Source: Candidatus Uhrbacteria bacterium RIFCSPLOWO2_02_FULL_49_11 (GTDB lineage: Bacteria > Patescibacteriota > Patescibacteriia > 2-02-FULL-49-11). Taken from it: a stretch of 10,470 nt of DNA. The translations under genes were made by a program, and so were the position numbers. The notes beneath the pieces are model-generated. The model made no database searches, had not been told where the DNA came from, and saw nothing but the letters and a program-made list of their open reading frames with translations. Below, one piece after another: positions 1 through 6,380 of this stretch. The stretch lies in assembly GCA_001791465.1 (NCBI GenBank), contig MGER01000045.1, positions 207 to 10,676 of the forward strand, written 5' to 3'. Positions within the stretch are counted from its first letter, which is position 1, and each line of letters starts with the position of its first letter.

Positions 1-485
1 ACAGGGCATGCAATGCGCGCGGAACGCATGGGCAAAGGGAACAGGGACCCAAATTGCGAAAGGGATGAGAGCACCAGACGATTCGCCAAACCAATCTTAA
101 CATCAAGCTGTAATGCAAGTGTGGGGATTCGAAGAAACCACGCCGCCCATAAAAGAGGCACTGAAATAAAGCTTCCCGCGGAAACTATCGCCACCGGTTT
201 TGCGGACAAAAGAAGGAAAACAGATTGAAAAAATCCTAGCGCTATACACAGTAAATCAACGATCGTTTTCCAGGAAATATATCTGCGCCATTTACCGCCT
301 AACAACGGGATATAGCGGACGGGCAGCGAACGAAGCGCATTTCTTTCCGGCCCTTTATACGTGCCGCACCACCATATTTCATTTGCATAGCGCGTTCTGA
401 ATTGCTCGATGACGCTGACCAGCGGCATGACTGATCCAAGGGTTCCTCCTCCTGAAAAAACAATGGGACGCGATATTATACGCAT
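1..485 (-). CDS. murG: MurG, UDP-GlcNAc:lipid I N-acetylglucosaminyltransferase, N-terminal part (cut by window edge)
   Basis: The first 161 codons are present; the C-terminal UDP-GlcNAc-binding domain lies off the left edge. MurG adds GlcNAc to lipid I on the cytoplasmic face of the membrane to make lipid II. Visible signatures of the GT28 N-terminal domain are a glycine-rich loop at residues 11-21 (SGGGTLGSVMP), WWCGTYKGPE at 38-47 matching the usual W-x-GT-x-x-G-x-E, a hydrophobic segment at about 78-93, SAGSFISVP at 102-110 (equivalent of GGYVSxP), and LQLDVKIGLANR at 125-136 in place of HEQNxxxGxxNR. The usual His of GGTGGH and the HEQN motif are replaced, which I associate with CPR MurGs but which weakens a pure motif-based call. 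The position right after mraY and ftsW fixes the identity. The ATG at 485 has no clear ribosome binding site; translation may depend on the 101-base structured spacer from ftsW. Confidence 0.85.
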   Translation of the reverse strand, partial: MRIISRPIVFSGGGTLGSVMPLVSVIEQFRTRYANEIWWCGTYKGPERNALRSLPVRYIPLLGGKWRRYISWKTIVDLLCIALGFFQSVFLLLSAKPVAIVSAGSFISVPLLWAAWFLRIPTLALQLDVKIGLANRLVLSSLSQFGSLFPLPMRSARIACP

Positions 486-498
486 AATGGTATCAATT

Positions 499-570
499 GT
501 AGCGTGGCAGTTTATCTGCCACCGATTAGTCGGAGACAAGCCTGCCTGCGCAGACAGGCTCCGACGCTAC
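499..570. repeat. Structured ftsW-murG spacer element (predicted three-way junction)
   Basis: The outer arms GTAGC (499-503) and GCTAC (566-570) enclose two hairpins. Hairpin 1 is GTGGCAG (504-510) and CTGCCAC (516-522) with loop TTTAT. Hairpin 2 is GTCGG (529-533) with CCGAC (561-565) and, after a five-base bulge, AGCCTG (539-544) with CAGGCT (555-560). The element fills most of the spacer between the ftsW stop and the murG start, so it would be transcribed within the operon. No T-run follows on either strand, so an intrinsic terminator is unlikely. The GCCTGCC word also occurs at 3026. It looks like a small dispersed palindromic element, or an RNA structure affecting murG translation. Confidence 0.55.
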
Positions 571-586
571 GGGCGGCCGACTACAT

Positions 587-1693
587 TCATATTTTGGTAG
601 TGCGGGATATGCTTAAACAAACGCCCAACGCAGCAAGGATACTGAGTACCGCGGTGCCCCCGAAACTTACCAGAGGCAAAGGAAGACCGGTAAGCGGCAC
701 AAGCCCTATCATCGCGGCCATATTCACAAATGACTGCACCCCAATCCAAAAAATAACACCCAACACAAAGTAACGACTAAATTCATCCGGCACCCTTGAG
801 GCTATATCAAATAATCTATAAATCAATATCCCTAAAAGAATTATTAACCCTACAGACACTATAAATCCGCCTTCTTCGCCAATAACCGCAAAAATCGAAT
901 CGCCCGCAGATTCTGGCAAATAACTAAATTTTTGGCGCGATTTACCGAGCCCCAAACCCCGCCAGCCTCCAGAGCCGATTGCAATCATTGATTGATTGAT
1001 ATGATACCCGACTCCCATGGGGTCCTTTTCGGGACTTAAGAAAACCGCGATCCTATCTTTACGATAAGGTGAAATAAGGATGGCAGAACCAATAAGCATT
1101 ACTGCAATAACCGCCAATGAAATTATATGGGTATATTTGGCTCCTGCGCCATAAAACACTCCCAGCGACATTATGATGATTATGGCTACCGTGCCTGGAT
1201 CTGGTTGCAGGAATACCAATCCCGCAAGCAATCCCAAAAGGGTCAAAAAAGGCAAAAGGCCCCAGAGCGTGCTCGTAAGATGTGCTTTACGTTGTTTGAA
1301 CCATACACATATGTAGAGGAGAAATGTAAATTTAGCAATTTCTGACGGCTGTAAGGTGCTTACTCCCACATTGATCCAGCTTTTCGCGTTATTTATGGTG
1401 ATGCCAATGCCGGGGATGAACACTACTACGAGCAATACTAACGTCACCGCAAATGCGGGAAAGGCTATTTTTTGCCAAAGCGCAGGAGGAATTTTTACGC
1501 ATATCAACAGCGCGATCAGTCCCACGCCGACGTGAACAAGCTGCTGTTTGGTGAAATAGTAAGTGTCGCCAAATCGCTCAAAACCTAACACATTTGAAGC
1601 AGAGGCGAGCATCACGAGGCCAAAGGCTGTCAGTAATAATATGAGTCCTAAGAGTTTGTAATCAACGGCATGTACAGTCGGAGAGAGAGGCAT
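587..1693 (-). CDS. ftsW: FtsW/RodA-type SEDS peptidoglycan glycosyltransferase
   Basis: The protein has 368 residues, usual for the SEDS family of multi-spanning membrane proteins that polymerise lipid II during division (FtsW) or elongation (RodA). Family motifs seen are SWINVGVSTLQPSEIAKF at 105-122, LQPDPGTVAIIIIM at 162-175, the extracellular-loop stretch GSGGWRGLGLGKSRQK at 240-255, LPESAGDSIFAVIGEEGG at 259-276 containing the expected catalytic Asp (D265), and a C-terminal LVPLTGLPLPLVSFGGT at 331-347. About ten hydrophobic segments are evident. I prefer FtsW over RodA because the gene lies between mraY and murG. The ATG at 1693 (MPLSPTVHA) is chosen over an in-frame TTG at 1726, because the extra residues would be encoded by a repeat in the spacer. 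No ribosome binding site is obvious. Confidence 0.93.
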   Translation of the reverse strand: MPLSPTVHAVDYKLLGLILLLTAFGLVMLASASNVLGFERFGDTYYFTKQQLVHVGVGLIALLICVKIPPALWQKIAFPAFAVTLVLLVVVFIPGIGITINNAKSWINVGVSTLQPSEIAKFTFLLYICVWFKQRKAHLTSTLWGLLPFLTLLGLLAGLVFLQPDPGTVAIIIIMSLGVFYGAGAKYTHIISLAVIAVMLIGSAILISPYRKDRIAVFLSPEKDPMGVGYHINQSMIAIGSGGWRGLGLGKSRQKFSYLPESAGDSIFAVIGEEGGFIVSVGLIILLGILIYRLFDIASRVPDEFSRYFVLGVIFWIGVQSFVNMAAMIGLVPLTGLPLPLVSFGGTAVLSILAALGVCLSISRTTKI

Positions 1694-1701
1694 AACTAAT
1701 A

Positions 1702-1792
1702 AGTAAATCCCAATTTCAAAATCCAAATGTCAAATAATCAATTTTGGGAATTGGGACTTGGAGCTTTATTGGGATTTGGTCATTGGGGTTTT
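1702..1792. repeat. AT-rich spacer repeat between mraY and ftsW
   Basis: The spacer is made of the words AATCCCAATTTC, CCAAATGTCAAA and GGGATTTGG that recur in other spacers of this window. It holds a long imperfect inverted repeat: CCCAATTTCAAAAT (1709-1722) pairs with ATTTTGGGAATTGGG (1741-1755). The repeat is transcribed between mraY and ftsW. No T-run follows, so termination is not clearly indicated. Confidence 0.6.
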
Positions 1793-2911
1793 TCAATGCA
1801 ATGCAACCCATACCCCAATCATCACTGCGATGGCATTCAGCACCCAGGCGCGCATCACAATCTTTTCTTCGCTCCAGCCGCGTGCTTCAAAATGATGATG
1901 AAGAGGGGCAAGAATTAATATCCGTCTGTTAAGGATGTGCTTCCCAATTGATTGGATAATGACACTTGCGAGCTCTATAAAAAAAATAAATCCGAACAAT
2001 GGCAGCACCGCAATGCGGTTTTGCGCGATACTCATGACTGCCAACAACGCGCCCAGGCCCAAAGATCCCACGTCTCCCATCTGAAAACGTGCAGGTTTAA
2101 TATTAAAATAAGTATACGTAAAAAGACTTCCTATCACCATGGCGTTCAGAATGGCAAATGACACGTTCCCCTGTATCCATGAGAGCATAAGCAGGCCGCC
2201 AAACGCAGTGAGCAGCGTGCCTCCCGCCAAACCGTCAAGCCCGTCGGCAATATTAACCGCATTAGCCGTTGCCATAACTGTAAGTATGATAAGGGGAACA
2301 AGAAAAATCCCCAACGAAAGCTCTCCGCTCCATGGCAACCAAATAACTTTCCATTCAGGGCCAAGCTTTGCAAAAATCCACCATGCAGTAATTGTGCCTG
2401 CGATAAATTGAAACAGTATTTTTTCATGCGCTTGTATCCCCTTCCCCGGATACGAGCCCATATGAAAAAAGAAGCGCTTATAGGCAACCCATGGAATGGA
2501 AATGCGGTAATACCATCTCATCCACCAATCACGATGGACTCGCGCAAGAGTCATCGTGCGCTCAAGTGATCGCATAAGCCGCTTGCTTCCATAAATATTC
2601 AATATGTCATCTATGCCTCCCAGCGCGCTTGAGAGAAGCATCACGCCAATAGGAACCCACGTGAAGCGCTGATTCCAGTTAAATAAAAAACTTAACACCG
2701 CCACGGTAACTACCACGAGCAGCCCTCCCATGATAGGAGTCCCGTGTTTTTCCTGGCGTCCGGGAAGCGGTATGGTAAACCTGTGGTCGCCGGTACGCAA
2801 TATTTTCCCGCGATACAGGATCGTGGTGAGCATAGGCGCCCACGCAAACGCAACGACGCAAGCCAAGATTAAGAAACCCAAACTCGTCACGATGATAGAA
2901 AACGATACCAT
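1793..2911 (-). CDS. mraY: MraY, phospho-N-acetylmuramoyl-pentapeptide transferase
   Basis: This integral membrane enzyme transfers phospho-MurNAc-pentapeptide from UDP to undecaprenyl phosphate, giving lipid I. The protein has about 372 residues. It shows GTPIMGG at 57-63, the paired aspartates GGIDD at 98-102, NAVNIADGLDGLAGG at 217-231, the nucleotide-site MGDVGSLGLG at 277-286, and HHHFEARGWSEEKIVMRAW at 337-355. About ten hydrophobic segments are visible. Between the DD pair and the next conserved helix (GKGIQAHEKILFQ) lies an aromatic and basic stretch (about 106-155) that is much longer than in E. coli or Aquifex MraY. The Lys usual three residues after DD is Asn here. The ATG at 2911 starts a normal hydrophobic N-terminus; an upstream TTG at 2926 would add only five residues. 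No ribosome binding site is apparent. Confidence 0.95.
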   Translation of the reverse strand: MVSFSIIVTSLGFLILACVVAFAWAPMLTTILYRGKILRTGDHRFTIPLPGRQEKHGTPIMGGLLVVVTVAVLSFLFNWNQRFTWVPIGVMLLSSALGGIDDILNIYGSKRLMRSLERTMTLARVHRDWWMRWYYRISIPWVAYKRFFFHMGSYPGKGIQAHEKILFQFIAGTITAWWIFAKLGPEWKVIWLPWSGELSLGIFLVPLIILTVMATANAVNIADGLDGLAGGTLLTAFGGLLMLSWIQGNVSFAILNAMVIGSLFTYTYFNIKPARFQMGDVGSLGLGALLAVMSIAQNRIAVLPLFGFIFFIELASVIIQSIGKHILNRRILILAPLHHHFEARGWSEEKIVMRAWVLNAIAVMIGVWVALH

Positions 2912-2947
2912 AAAGTAACAATACAATCTATATCTAAGAAGTCTTCA

Positions 2948-3025
2948 AATCCAAATGTCAAAATCCAAATGTCAAATAAAATCTCAAGTTCAAATGCCCA
3001 ATATTACATTTGACATTGGGGTTTT
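2948..3025. repeat. 78-bp AT-rich repeat, copy A
   Basis: This stretch upstream of mraY aligns without gaps to 7888-7965, with 6 differences in 78 positions by my hand comparison. It starts with two copies of AATCCAAATGTCAAA and ends in TTTGACATTGGGG, so its ends are partly inverted (AATGTCAAA against TTTGACATT). The stretch is non-coding. In copy B the repeat runs straight into a second repeat half; here it is interrupted by the 3026-3127 insert. Confidence 0.8.
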
Positions 3026-3127
3026 GCCTGCCCGCCATATGCATTTCCATGGGAACGGTTTGTATGTTAAGAAAAATACGAACATGAAGTACGTTATCGT
3101 TCATTGTTGACAGGCTTTGGCAGGCGG
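3026..3127. mobile_element. 102-bp insert with short inverted ends (possible MITE-like or REP-like element)
   Basis: The insert begins GCCTGCCCGCC and ends GGCAGGCGG, giving GCCTGCC/GGCAGGC inverted ends. It separates two repeat halves (2948-3025 and 3128-3169) that are directly adjacent at 7888-8006, so that locus acts as an empty site for comparison. It contains no reading frame of note and no transposase. A target-site duplication is not obvious. The boundaries are approximate because the flanks are low-complexity. Confidence 0.45.
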
Positions 3128-3169
3128 GGATTTTTATTTGAACTTTGAACTTTGGATTTGGGATTTCTC
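3128..3169. repeat. Second repeat half overlapping the 3' end of the NlpC/P60-like gene
   Basis: This 42-base stretch matches 7966-8006 closely: GGATTTTTATTTGAACTTTG here against GGATTTTATTTGAGCTTTG there, then a shared TTTGGATTTGGGATTT. It encodes, on the minus strand, the C-terminal SQIQSSKFK and the TAA stop (3134-3136) of the NlpC/P60-like protein. Confidence 0.7.
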
Positions 3170-3916
3170 GTTAATTGCATTAAGCCTGAGTATTCCATTC
3201 TTTTCTCTTTCTTCAAGCCATCCTTCGTACGCAGGTTTTTGATCTGGCAACGATTCCTGCCAATGTTGCTCATAGAGGCTGGCTTCTGGTTTAAGAATAA
3301 CTACTCTCCCTCGCTGTACCCCTGAAGCGTTGCCAAAACGGTCGCTTGAATGGATAAATGAGAAAGAAATAAGATTTTCCATATCTTTTTCAACTTCATC
3401 TATAAGGAGCACATGTTTCCCCCCGCGCGTGCGTATTAAATCGCCAGGCTTAACGTCAGTAAGCATTACACTTTGTGCATTTTCCGGGGAGGTAAGCAGT
3501 GTAACATCAATATTCTGAAAGGGGCGAAAGCGCAATAATAATTTTCGTTTTAATGAACGTTGTGTGCGCAATAATGATCGTCCAAGAGCGCTATGGGATG
3601 TTTCCTTCACCCACGGATCAAGAATGTGGGAGACTAATCCCGAACAGTCTATGCCTATGCGTTCGTCAGTCATCAACTGCCGAATTTCCTCTCGTGAAAG
3701 TTTAGCCAAGTCAATTTTCTTAATCAGCGCGCGTAATTTCAATTCTTCTACGATCTCTTCCGGCGATCCCTTGCCTGATTCAACTGCAGATGCTGCGCGC
3801 TTCCGTTTGTCTGCATTCATGTAATATGGAGATACCACATGCCGCCCAAGACCGAAATCGAGAGATTCATACGCATTCATTACCTTTTGGCACAATTCTG
3901 GCAGGGCGGACATCAT
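3134..3916 (-). CDS. NlpC/P60-like cysteine peptidase or amidase
   Basis: The protein has 260 residues. The NlpC/P60 (C40) fold is suggested by GIDCSGLVSHIL at 88-99, with catalytic Cys91, and by VKPGDLIRTRGGKHVLLIDEV at 155-175, with candidate catalytic His168; a third polar residue may be His189 in FIHSSD. Such enzymes cut gamma-D-Glu-DAP and related peptide bonds. There is no signal peptide or membrane segment, so it is predicted to act in the cytoplasm, not on the mature wall. The N-terminal 85 residues are helical and charged and not recognised. The start ATG at 3916 overlaps the ATP-grasp stop as ATGA, implying translational coupling; a second ATG follows immediately. The last residues (EKSQIQSSKFK) are encoded by the spacer repeat and are unlikely to be part of the fold. 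The exact substrate is unknown. Confidence 0.75.
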   Translation of the reverse strand: MMSALPELCQKVMNAYESLDFGLGRHVVSPYYMNADKRKRAASAVESGKGSPEEIVEELKLRALIKKIDLAKLSREEIRQLMTDERIGIDCSGLVSHILDPWVKETSHSALGRSLLRTQRSLKRKLLLRFRPFQNIDVTLLTSPENAQSVMLTDVKPGDLIRTRGGKHVLLIDEVEKDMENLISFSFIHSSDRFGNASGVQRGRVVILKPEASLYEQHWQESLPDQKPAYEGWLEEREKNGILRLNAINEKSQIQSSKFK

Positions 3917-5238
3917 ATTTCAACGTACAATTGTCTGCGAATATTTTTCATAACGTCTTGGTAATTTTTACCAAACGTGTCAACTATACCTTGTTTCGAC
4001 TGTATTCTCAAGAGTTCTCCGCCTGGCTTTACCTTATCAGCCTGAGAAATAGAAAATGCAAAGAATTCGCCCTTTTGTGTTTCAGCCACACTTGTCGCCT
4101 TCTCAATAAATTCAACCCCTTTTTCGCTTACTTTGTAGCGACCCGGCATAAATTCATTTTTTAACTGCACCGGACGATTCTCGATATTGCGGAAGAATAG
4201 TTGAATTCCATTATATTGTTCCGCAGGAACTCCTTCATTTTGAATTTTGAATTTTGAATTTTGATTAATTGCCGTGAGCGCCTTCATATGCCATTCCATC
4301 GTACTCACTTCTTTTTTCTCATTTTGTATTTGCGACTCCAGGCTCGCCGAAGCCGGTTGCCGTGCGTTGATTTCAATGAGGTATCCTGGATGGGCATCAT
4401 CATCTGCTGGCATGACAACATCAATGCCAAATAATCCTCTCCATCCGTCCTCTTTCATATAATAGCCAATCTCGGTAGCTATTTTTTTAACCTTGTTATG
4501 TATTCCATCGCTCACATTGCTCCAATCGTTACCAACTGTAGCAAACGGATTATTAGTAAGTTCGGGCTTTCCTGTGATCTGTTCGCTTGTCCGTCCACAG
4601 ATCACTTCATTCCCTATCACGCATGCATTAATCGTATACGCCTTCCCTGCTATATACCTTGAAATCTTTACTACTCGCCTTGGGAATCTCTCGACCTCAT
4701 TTTTCCATTCATACTCGTGGTAAATGCGTTTCGTTCCAGATCCCGTATGTCCAGTGTTGTATTGTAAAATAAAACCTTCCCCAAACTGATCTATTAATGT
4801 TCCAAAATCACATTGACACAGCTCACCAATAGTACTCATGGGAGTCGCTACTTCTATTAAAGCACTCTTTTCCTCCCTTAACCAAGCATATTGAGACATC
4901 TTGTTCTCAATCTTTCTAGATAATTCTACAGAAGGATTTAGAAGTCGCAGATCTAGCCTTTTACATTCTTCTTCAATCTGCCGAGAATTTTTAAATACGA
5001 CAATATGTGAAGGATTGTCTTTTGATAACTGCGTAATTACGTCCTGTACTTCTTTATTGCGCATTAAAGCAAGTGTTGATAATTTTTCTTGTCTACTTAT
5101 CACTACTAACCGATCGTTATGCTTATCCCTTACCGCTTCTGCCAATGGACTTGAGTTGGTAATAATATAATAATCGTCGATTGCCCCGAGCAGTCCGACC
5201 GCGCGTTCAACATCGCGTGTAATGTAGAAAAGCGTCAT
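3913..5238 (-). CDS. ATP-grasp ligase (carboxylate-amine/amide-forming type), substrate unknown
   Basis: The protein has 441 residues. A pre-ATP-grasp domain occupies about 1-105. The ATP-grasp domain runs from about 106 to 300, with the glycine-rich ATP loop FILQYNTGHTGSGTKRIY at 156-173, the adenine/strand region KISRYIAGKAYTINACVIGN at 191-210, and the metal-binding GIDVVM (Asp273) and GYLIEINARQPAS (Glu289, Asn291). A C-terminal domain of about 115 residues follows. These enzymes activate a carboxylate as an acyl phosphate and join it to an amine or similar nucleophile. The motifs are closer to the general carboxylate-amine ligase group than to a canonical D-Ala-D-Ala ligase. The start ATG at 5238 is one base after the upstream TAG, with AGGGA about six bases before it. 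The gene is coupled to the downstream hydrolase by ATGA. A heptamer repeat at 4238-4264 encodes QNSKFKIQN between the two domains. Confidence 0.8.
   Translation of the reverse strand: MTLFYITRDVERAVGLLGAIDDYYIITNSSPLAEAVRDKHNDRLVVISRQEKLSTLALMRNKEVQDVITQLSKDNPSHIVVFKNSRQIEEECKRLDLRLLNPSVELSRKIENKMSQYAWLREEKSALIEVATPMSTIGELCQCDFGTLIDQFGEGFILQYNTGHTGSGTKRIYHEYEWKNEVERFPRRVVKISRYIAGKAYTINACVIGNEVICGRTSEQITGKPELTNNPFATVGNDWSNVSDGIHNKVKKIATEIGYYMKEDGWRGLFGIDVVMPADDDAHPGYLIEINARQPASASLESQIQNEKKEVSTMEWHMKALTAINQNSKFKIQNEGVPAEQYNGIQLFFRNIENRPVQLKNEFMPGRYKVSEKGVEFIEKATSVAETQKGEFFAFSISQADKVKPGGELLRIQSKQGIVDTFGKNYQDVMKNIRRQLYVEI
4238..4264. repeat. Heptanucleotide tandem repeat inside the ATP-grasp gene
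   Basis: The unit TTTTGAA (AAAATTC-type on the coding strand) occurs 3.9 times. It encodes residues around 325-334 (NQNSKFKIQN). The unit length is not a multiple of three, so gain or loss of one copy would shift the frame before the C-terminal domain. It shares its word content with the spacer repeats. Confidence 0.75.
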
Positions 5239-5239
5239 A

Positions 5240-6151
5240 CTATTTCCCTGTAAAAATCAATGCAATCGGTTCCTTTGCGCGAAAGCCCTTTGCACAAGCT
5301 TTGTGTAAACCCGCGAGTGACATAGCGCTTTCCGGGCTCACGTTTTCATGCAGAACTTCGGCCAACTTTTTCATCGCAGATGTAATTTCTTCATCAGACA
5401 CAATCCATCCTGACCCATGACTTTCTTTAACCGCTTTCACCACCTGATCTTTACGATTTGCGACGCGATCCACAATGGCGGAAGCAATGGATACTTTCGA
5501 CGGCGTGAAATCTTGATCAAACTCTCTCGCGATAGGATAAACTTTTGTGGTTTGCACAATGTGCAATGACGGCAGGGACGGGTCGCGACCTGTCCCTACA
5601 ATATTTCTAAATCCTTCCCATAATCCCGCCAACATTGTCCCAGAAGATACAGCCATAAATACACTCCCTCCTTTGCCTTCAGTCTGTTCTACTAATTCCC
5701 TTGCTAACTCATCATATCCTTCAAGCAAGTAATCGTCCTTCGACCCTCGCAGTAAACGTATATGAGCCTTGCGGCTAAATTGACTAGCCTCGCTTCTTGC
5801 CAATTTTGACCAATGAATGATTACATTGTCCGTCTTATATTCGTTTAATCTGTCTTTTTTTTCTTGGGAAATCGTCGGAGGGGAAAAAAGATGGAATTGA
5901 ACCTGTGGATGGTGGCGGGCATAATACGCCGCAGATATTGCAAAGTTACCCGAAGAACTCAAGCAAAACGCCTTCTCCCCTTTCATCACTAATTTATCGA
6001 CATAGGGAAAAAGCGCCCTGTCTTTATGGGAACCGGAAGGGTTCAAATCTTCTCGTTTTATATAAATATCCAAACCAACTCCTTCGACGATAGGCGATGG
6101 CGCTCGTATAACTGGGGTTTGCATATGACTAAGTTGCATAACAGCGTACAT
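5240..6151 (-). CDS. Threonine synthase-like PLP enzyme (fold type II)
   Basis: The protein has 303 residues and belongs to the tryptophan synthase beta superfamily (threonine synthase, cysteine synthase, threonine/DAP ammonia-lyase). It shows IKREDLNPSGSHKDR at 31-45, with Lys43 as the Schiff-base lysine, SSSGNFAISAAYYA at 65-78 (the substrate/PLP Asn loop), a phosphate-binding loop SSGTMLAG at 169-176, VSPESAMSLAG at 271-281, and a terminal FTGK. It is shorter than typical threonine synthases and stops directly after the TG motif. Residues about 185-195 (VGTGRDPSLPS) are encoded by a 28-bp palindrome. Direct coupling to an ATP-grasp ligase and a peptidase suggests that it makes or modifies the amino acid used by them. 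The catalysed reaction cannot be told from motifs. The ATG at 6151 is taken; Met5 and Met10 are alternatives. Confidence 0.8.
   Translation of the reverse strand: MYAVMQLSHMQTPVIRAPSPIVEGVGLDIYIKREDLNPSGSHKDRALFPYVDKLVMKGEKAFCLSSSGNFAISAAYYARHHPQVQFHLFSPPTISQEKKDRLNEYKTDNVIIHWSKLARSEASQFSRKAHIRLLRGSKDDYLLEGYDELARELVEQTEGKGGSVFMAVSSGTMLAGLWEGFRNIVGTGRDPSLPSLHIVQTTKVYPIAREFDQDFTPSKVSIASAIVDRVANRKDQVVKAVKESHGSGWIVSDEEITSAMKKLAEVLHENVSPESAMSLAGLHKACAKGFRAKEPIALIFTGK
5572..5599. repeat. 28-bp near-perfect palindrome within the PLP enzyme gene
   Basis: The palindrome is centred on GGTCGCGACC (5581-5590) and has outer arms GCAGGGAC and GTCCCTAC. Only two of the 14 pairs are non-Watson-Crick (a G-T pair and a C-A mismatch). 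It is unlike the AT-richer surroundings and keeps the reading frame, encoding VGTGRDPSLP. It resembles short dispersed palindromic repeats (GTAGGGACAGGT-type) that I associate with several bacterial groups. Confidence 0.7.
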
Positions 6152-6163
6152 TCAGGATATACT
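6134..6163 (+). promoter_or_regulatory. Candidate promoter for the LysW-like gene
   Basis: TTGCAT (6134-6139) and TATACT (6158-6163) are separated by 18 bases, giving a start near 6170 and a leader of about 30 bases before the ATG at 6199. The -35 box lies inside the start of the divergent PLP gene, so the two genes would share this short region. Inferred by eye only. Confidence 0.35.
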
Positions 6164-6198
6164 TATAAAAAGTAATTACACATTATCTTATTATCTAT

Positions 6199-6369
6199 AT
6201 GGATTACCATACCATGTGTCCTGAATGTAAAAATGAGCTTAACCTCGAGCGCGATGCTTTAGTAAAAGGCGATGTGGTTGAATGCGAACAGTGCGGCATG
6301 ACGCTTGAAGTGACCGAAATTGACGCGCAAGGAAATTTTAATACGGTCATCGTGGAAGAGGAGAAATAG
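6199..6369 (+). CDS. LysW-like zinc-ribbon mini-protein without the usual Glu tail
   Basis: The protein has 56 residues. It contains CPEC (Cys7, Cys10) and CEQC (Cys29, Cys32), which would bind one zinc ion, with spacing and surrounding sequence (NELNLERDALVKGDVVEC, then LEV) very like the LysW/ArgW amino-group carrier proteins. In those carriers a C-terminal EDWGE tail is joined through its terminal Glu to the substrate amino acid by an ATP-grasp ligase (LysX/ArgX). Here the protein instead ends VIVEEEK, so it is either an unusual carrier or a zinc-ribbon protein of other function. It is the only plus-strand gene within the cell-wall cluster, divergent from the PLP/ATP-grasp operon and convergent to the Mur ligase. 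An in-frame ATG at 6214 would give the start MCPEC and is a fair alternative. No clear ribosome binding site precedes either start. Confidence 0.8.
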   Translation: MDYHTMCPECKNELNLERDALVKGDVVECEQCGMTLEVTEIDAQGNFNTVIVEEEK

Positions 6370-6380
6370 CCCCTACGGGG

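Noticed and set aside
1..485. Plus-strand reading frames opposite the left end
   Set aside because: The minus-strand frame shows MurG motifs and genomic context; the plus frames match nothing and are low-complexity shadows.
1694..1726. N-terminal extension of FtsW from a TTG at 1726
   Set aside because: The added residues come from the spacer repeat; the ATG at 1693 gives a normal SEDS N-terminus.
2146..2487. 113-residue frame on the minus strand inside mraY
   Set aside because: It is an out-of-frame shadow of mraY, whose own frame has all family motifs.
2948..3025. CRISPR-like array from repeated AATCCAAATGTCAAA words
   Set aside because: The words are adjacent or irregularly spaced, no unique spacers lie between them, and no cas genes are present.
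5552..5566. TTGCAC-AAT-GTGCAA inverted repeat as an operator
   Set aside because: It lies in the middle of the PLP gene and six-base arms are expected by chance.
6370..6380. CCCC-TAC-GGGG as an intrinsic terminator
   Set aside because: The stem is only four pairs and no T-run follows on either strand.
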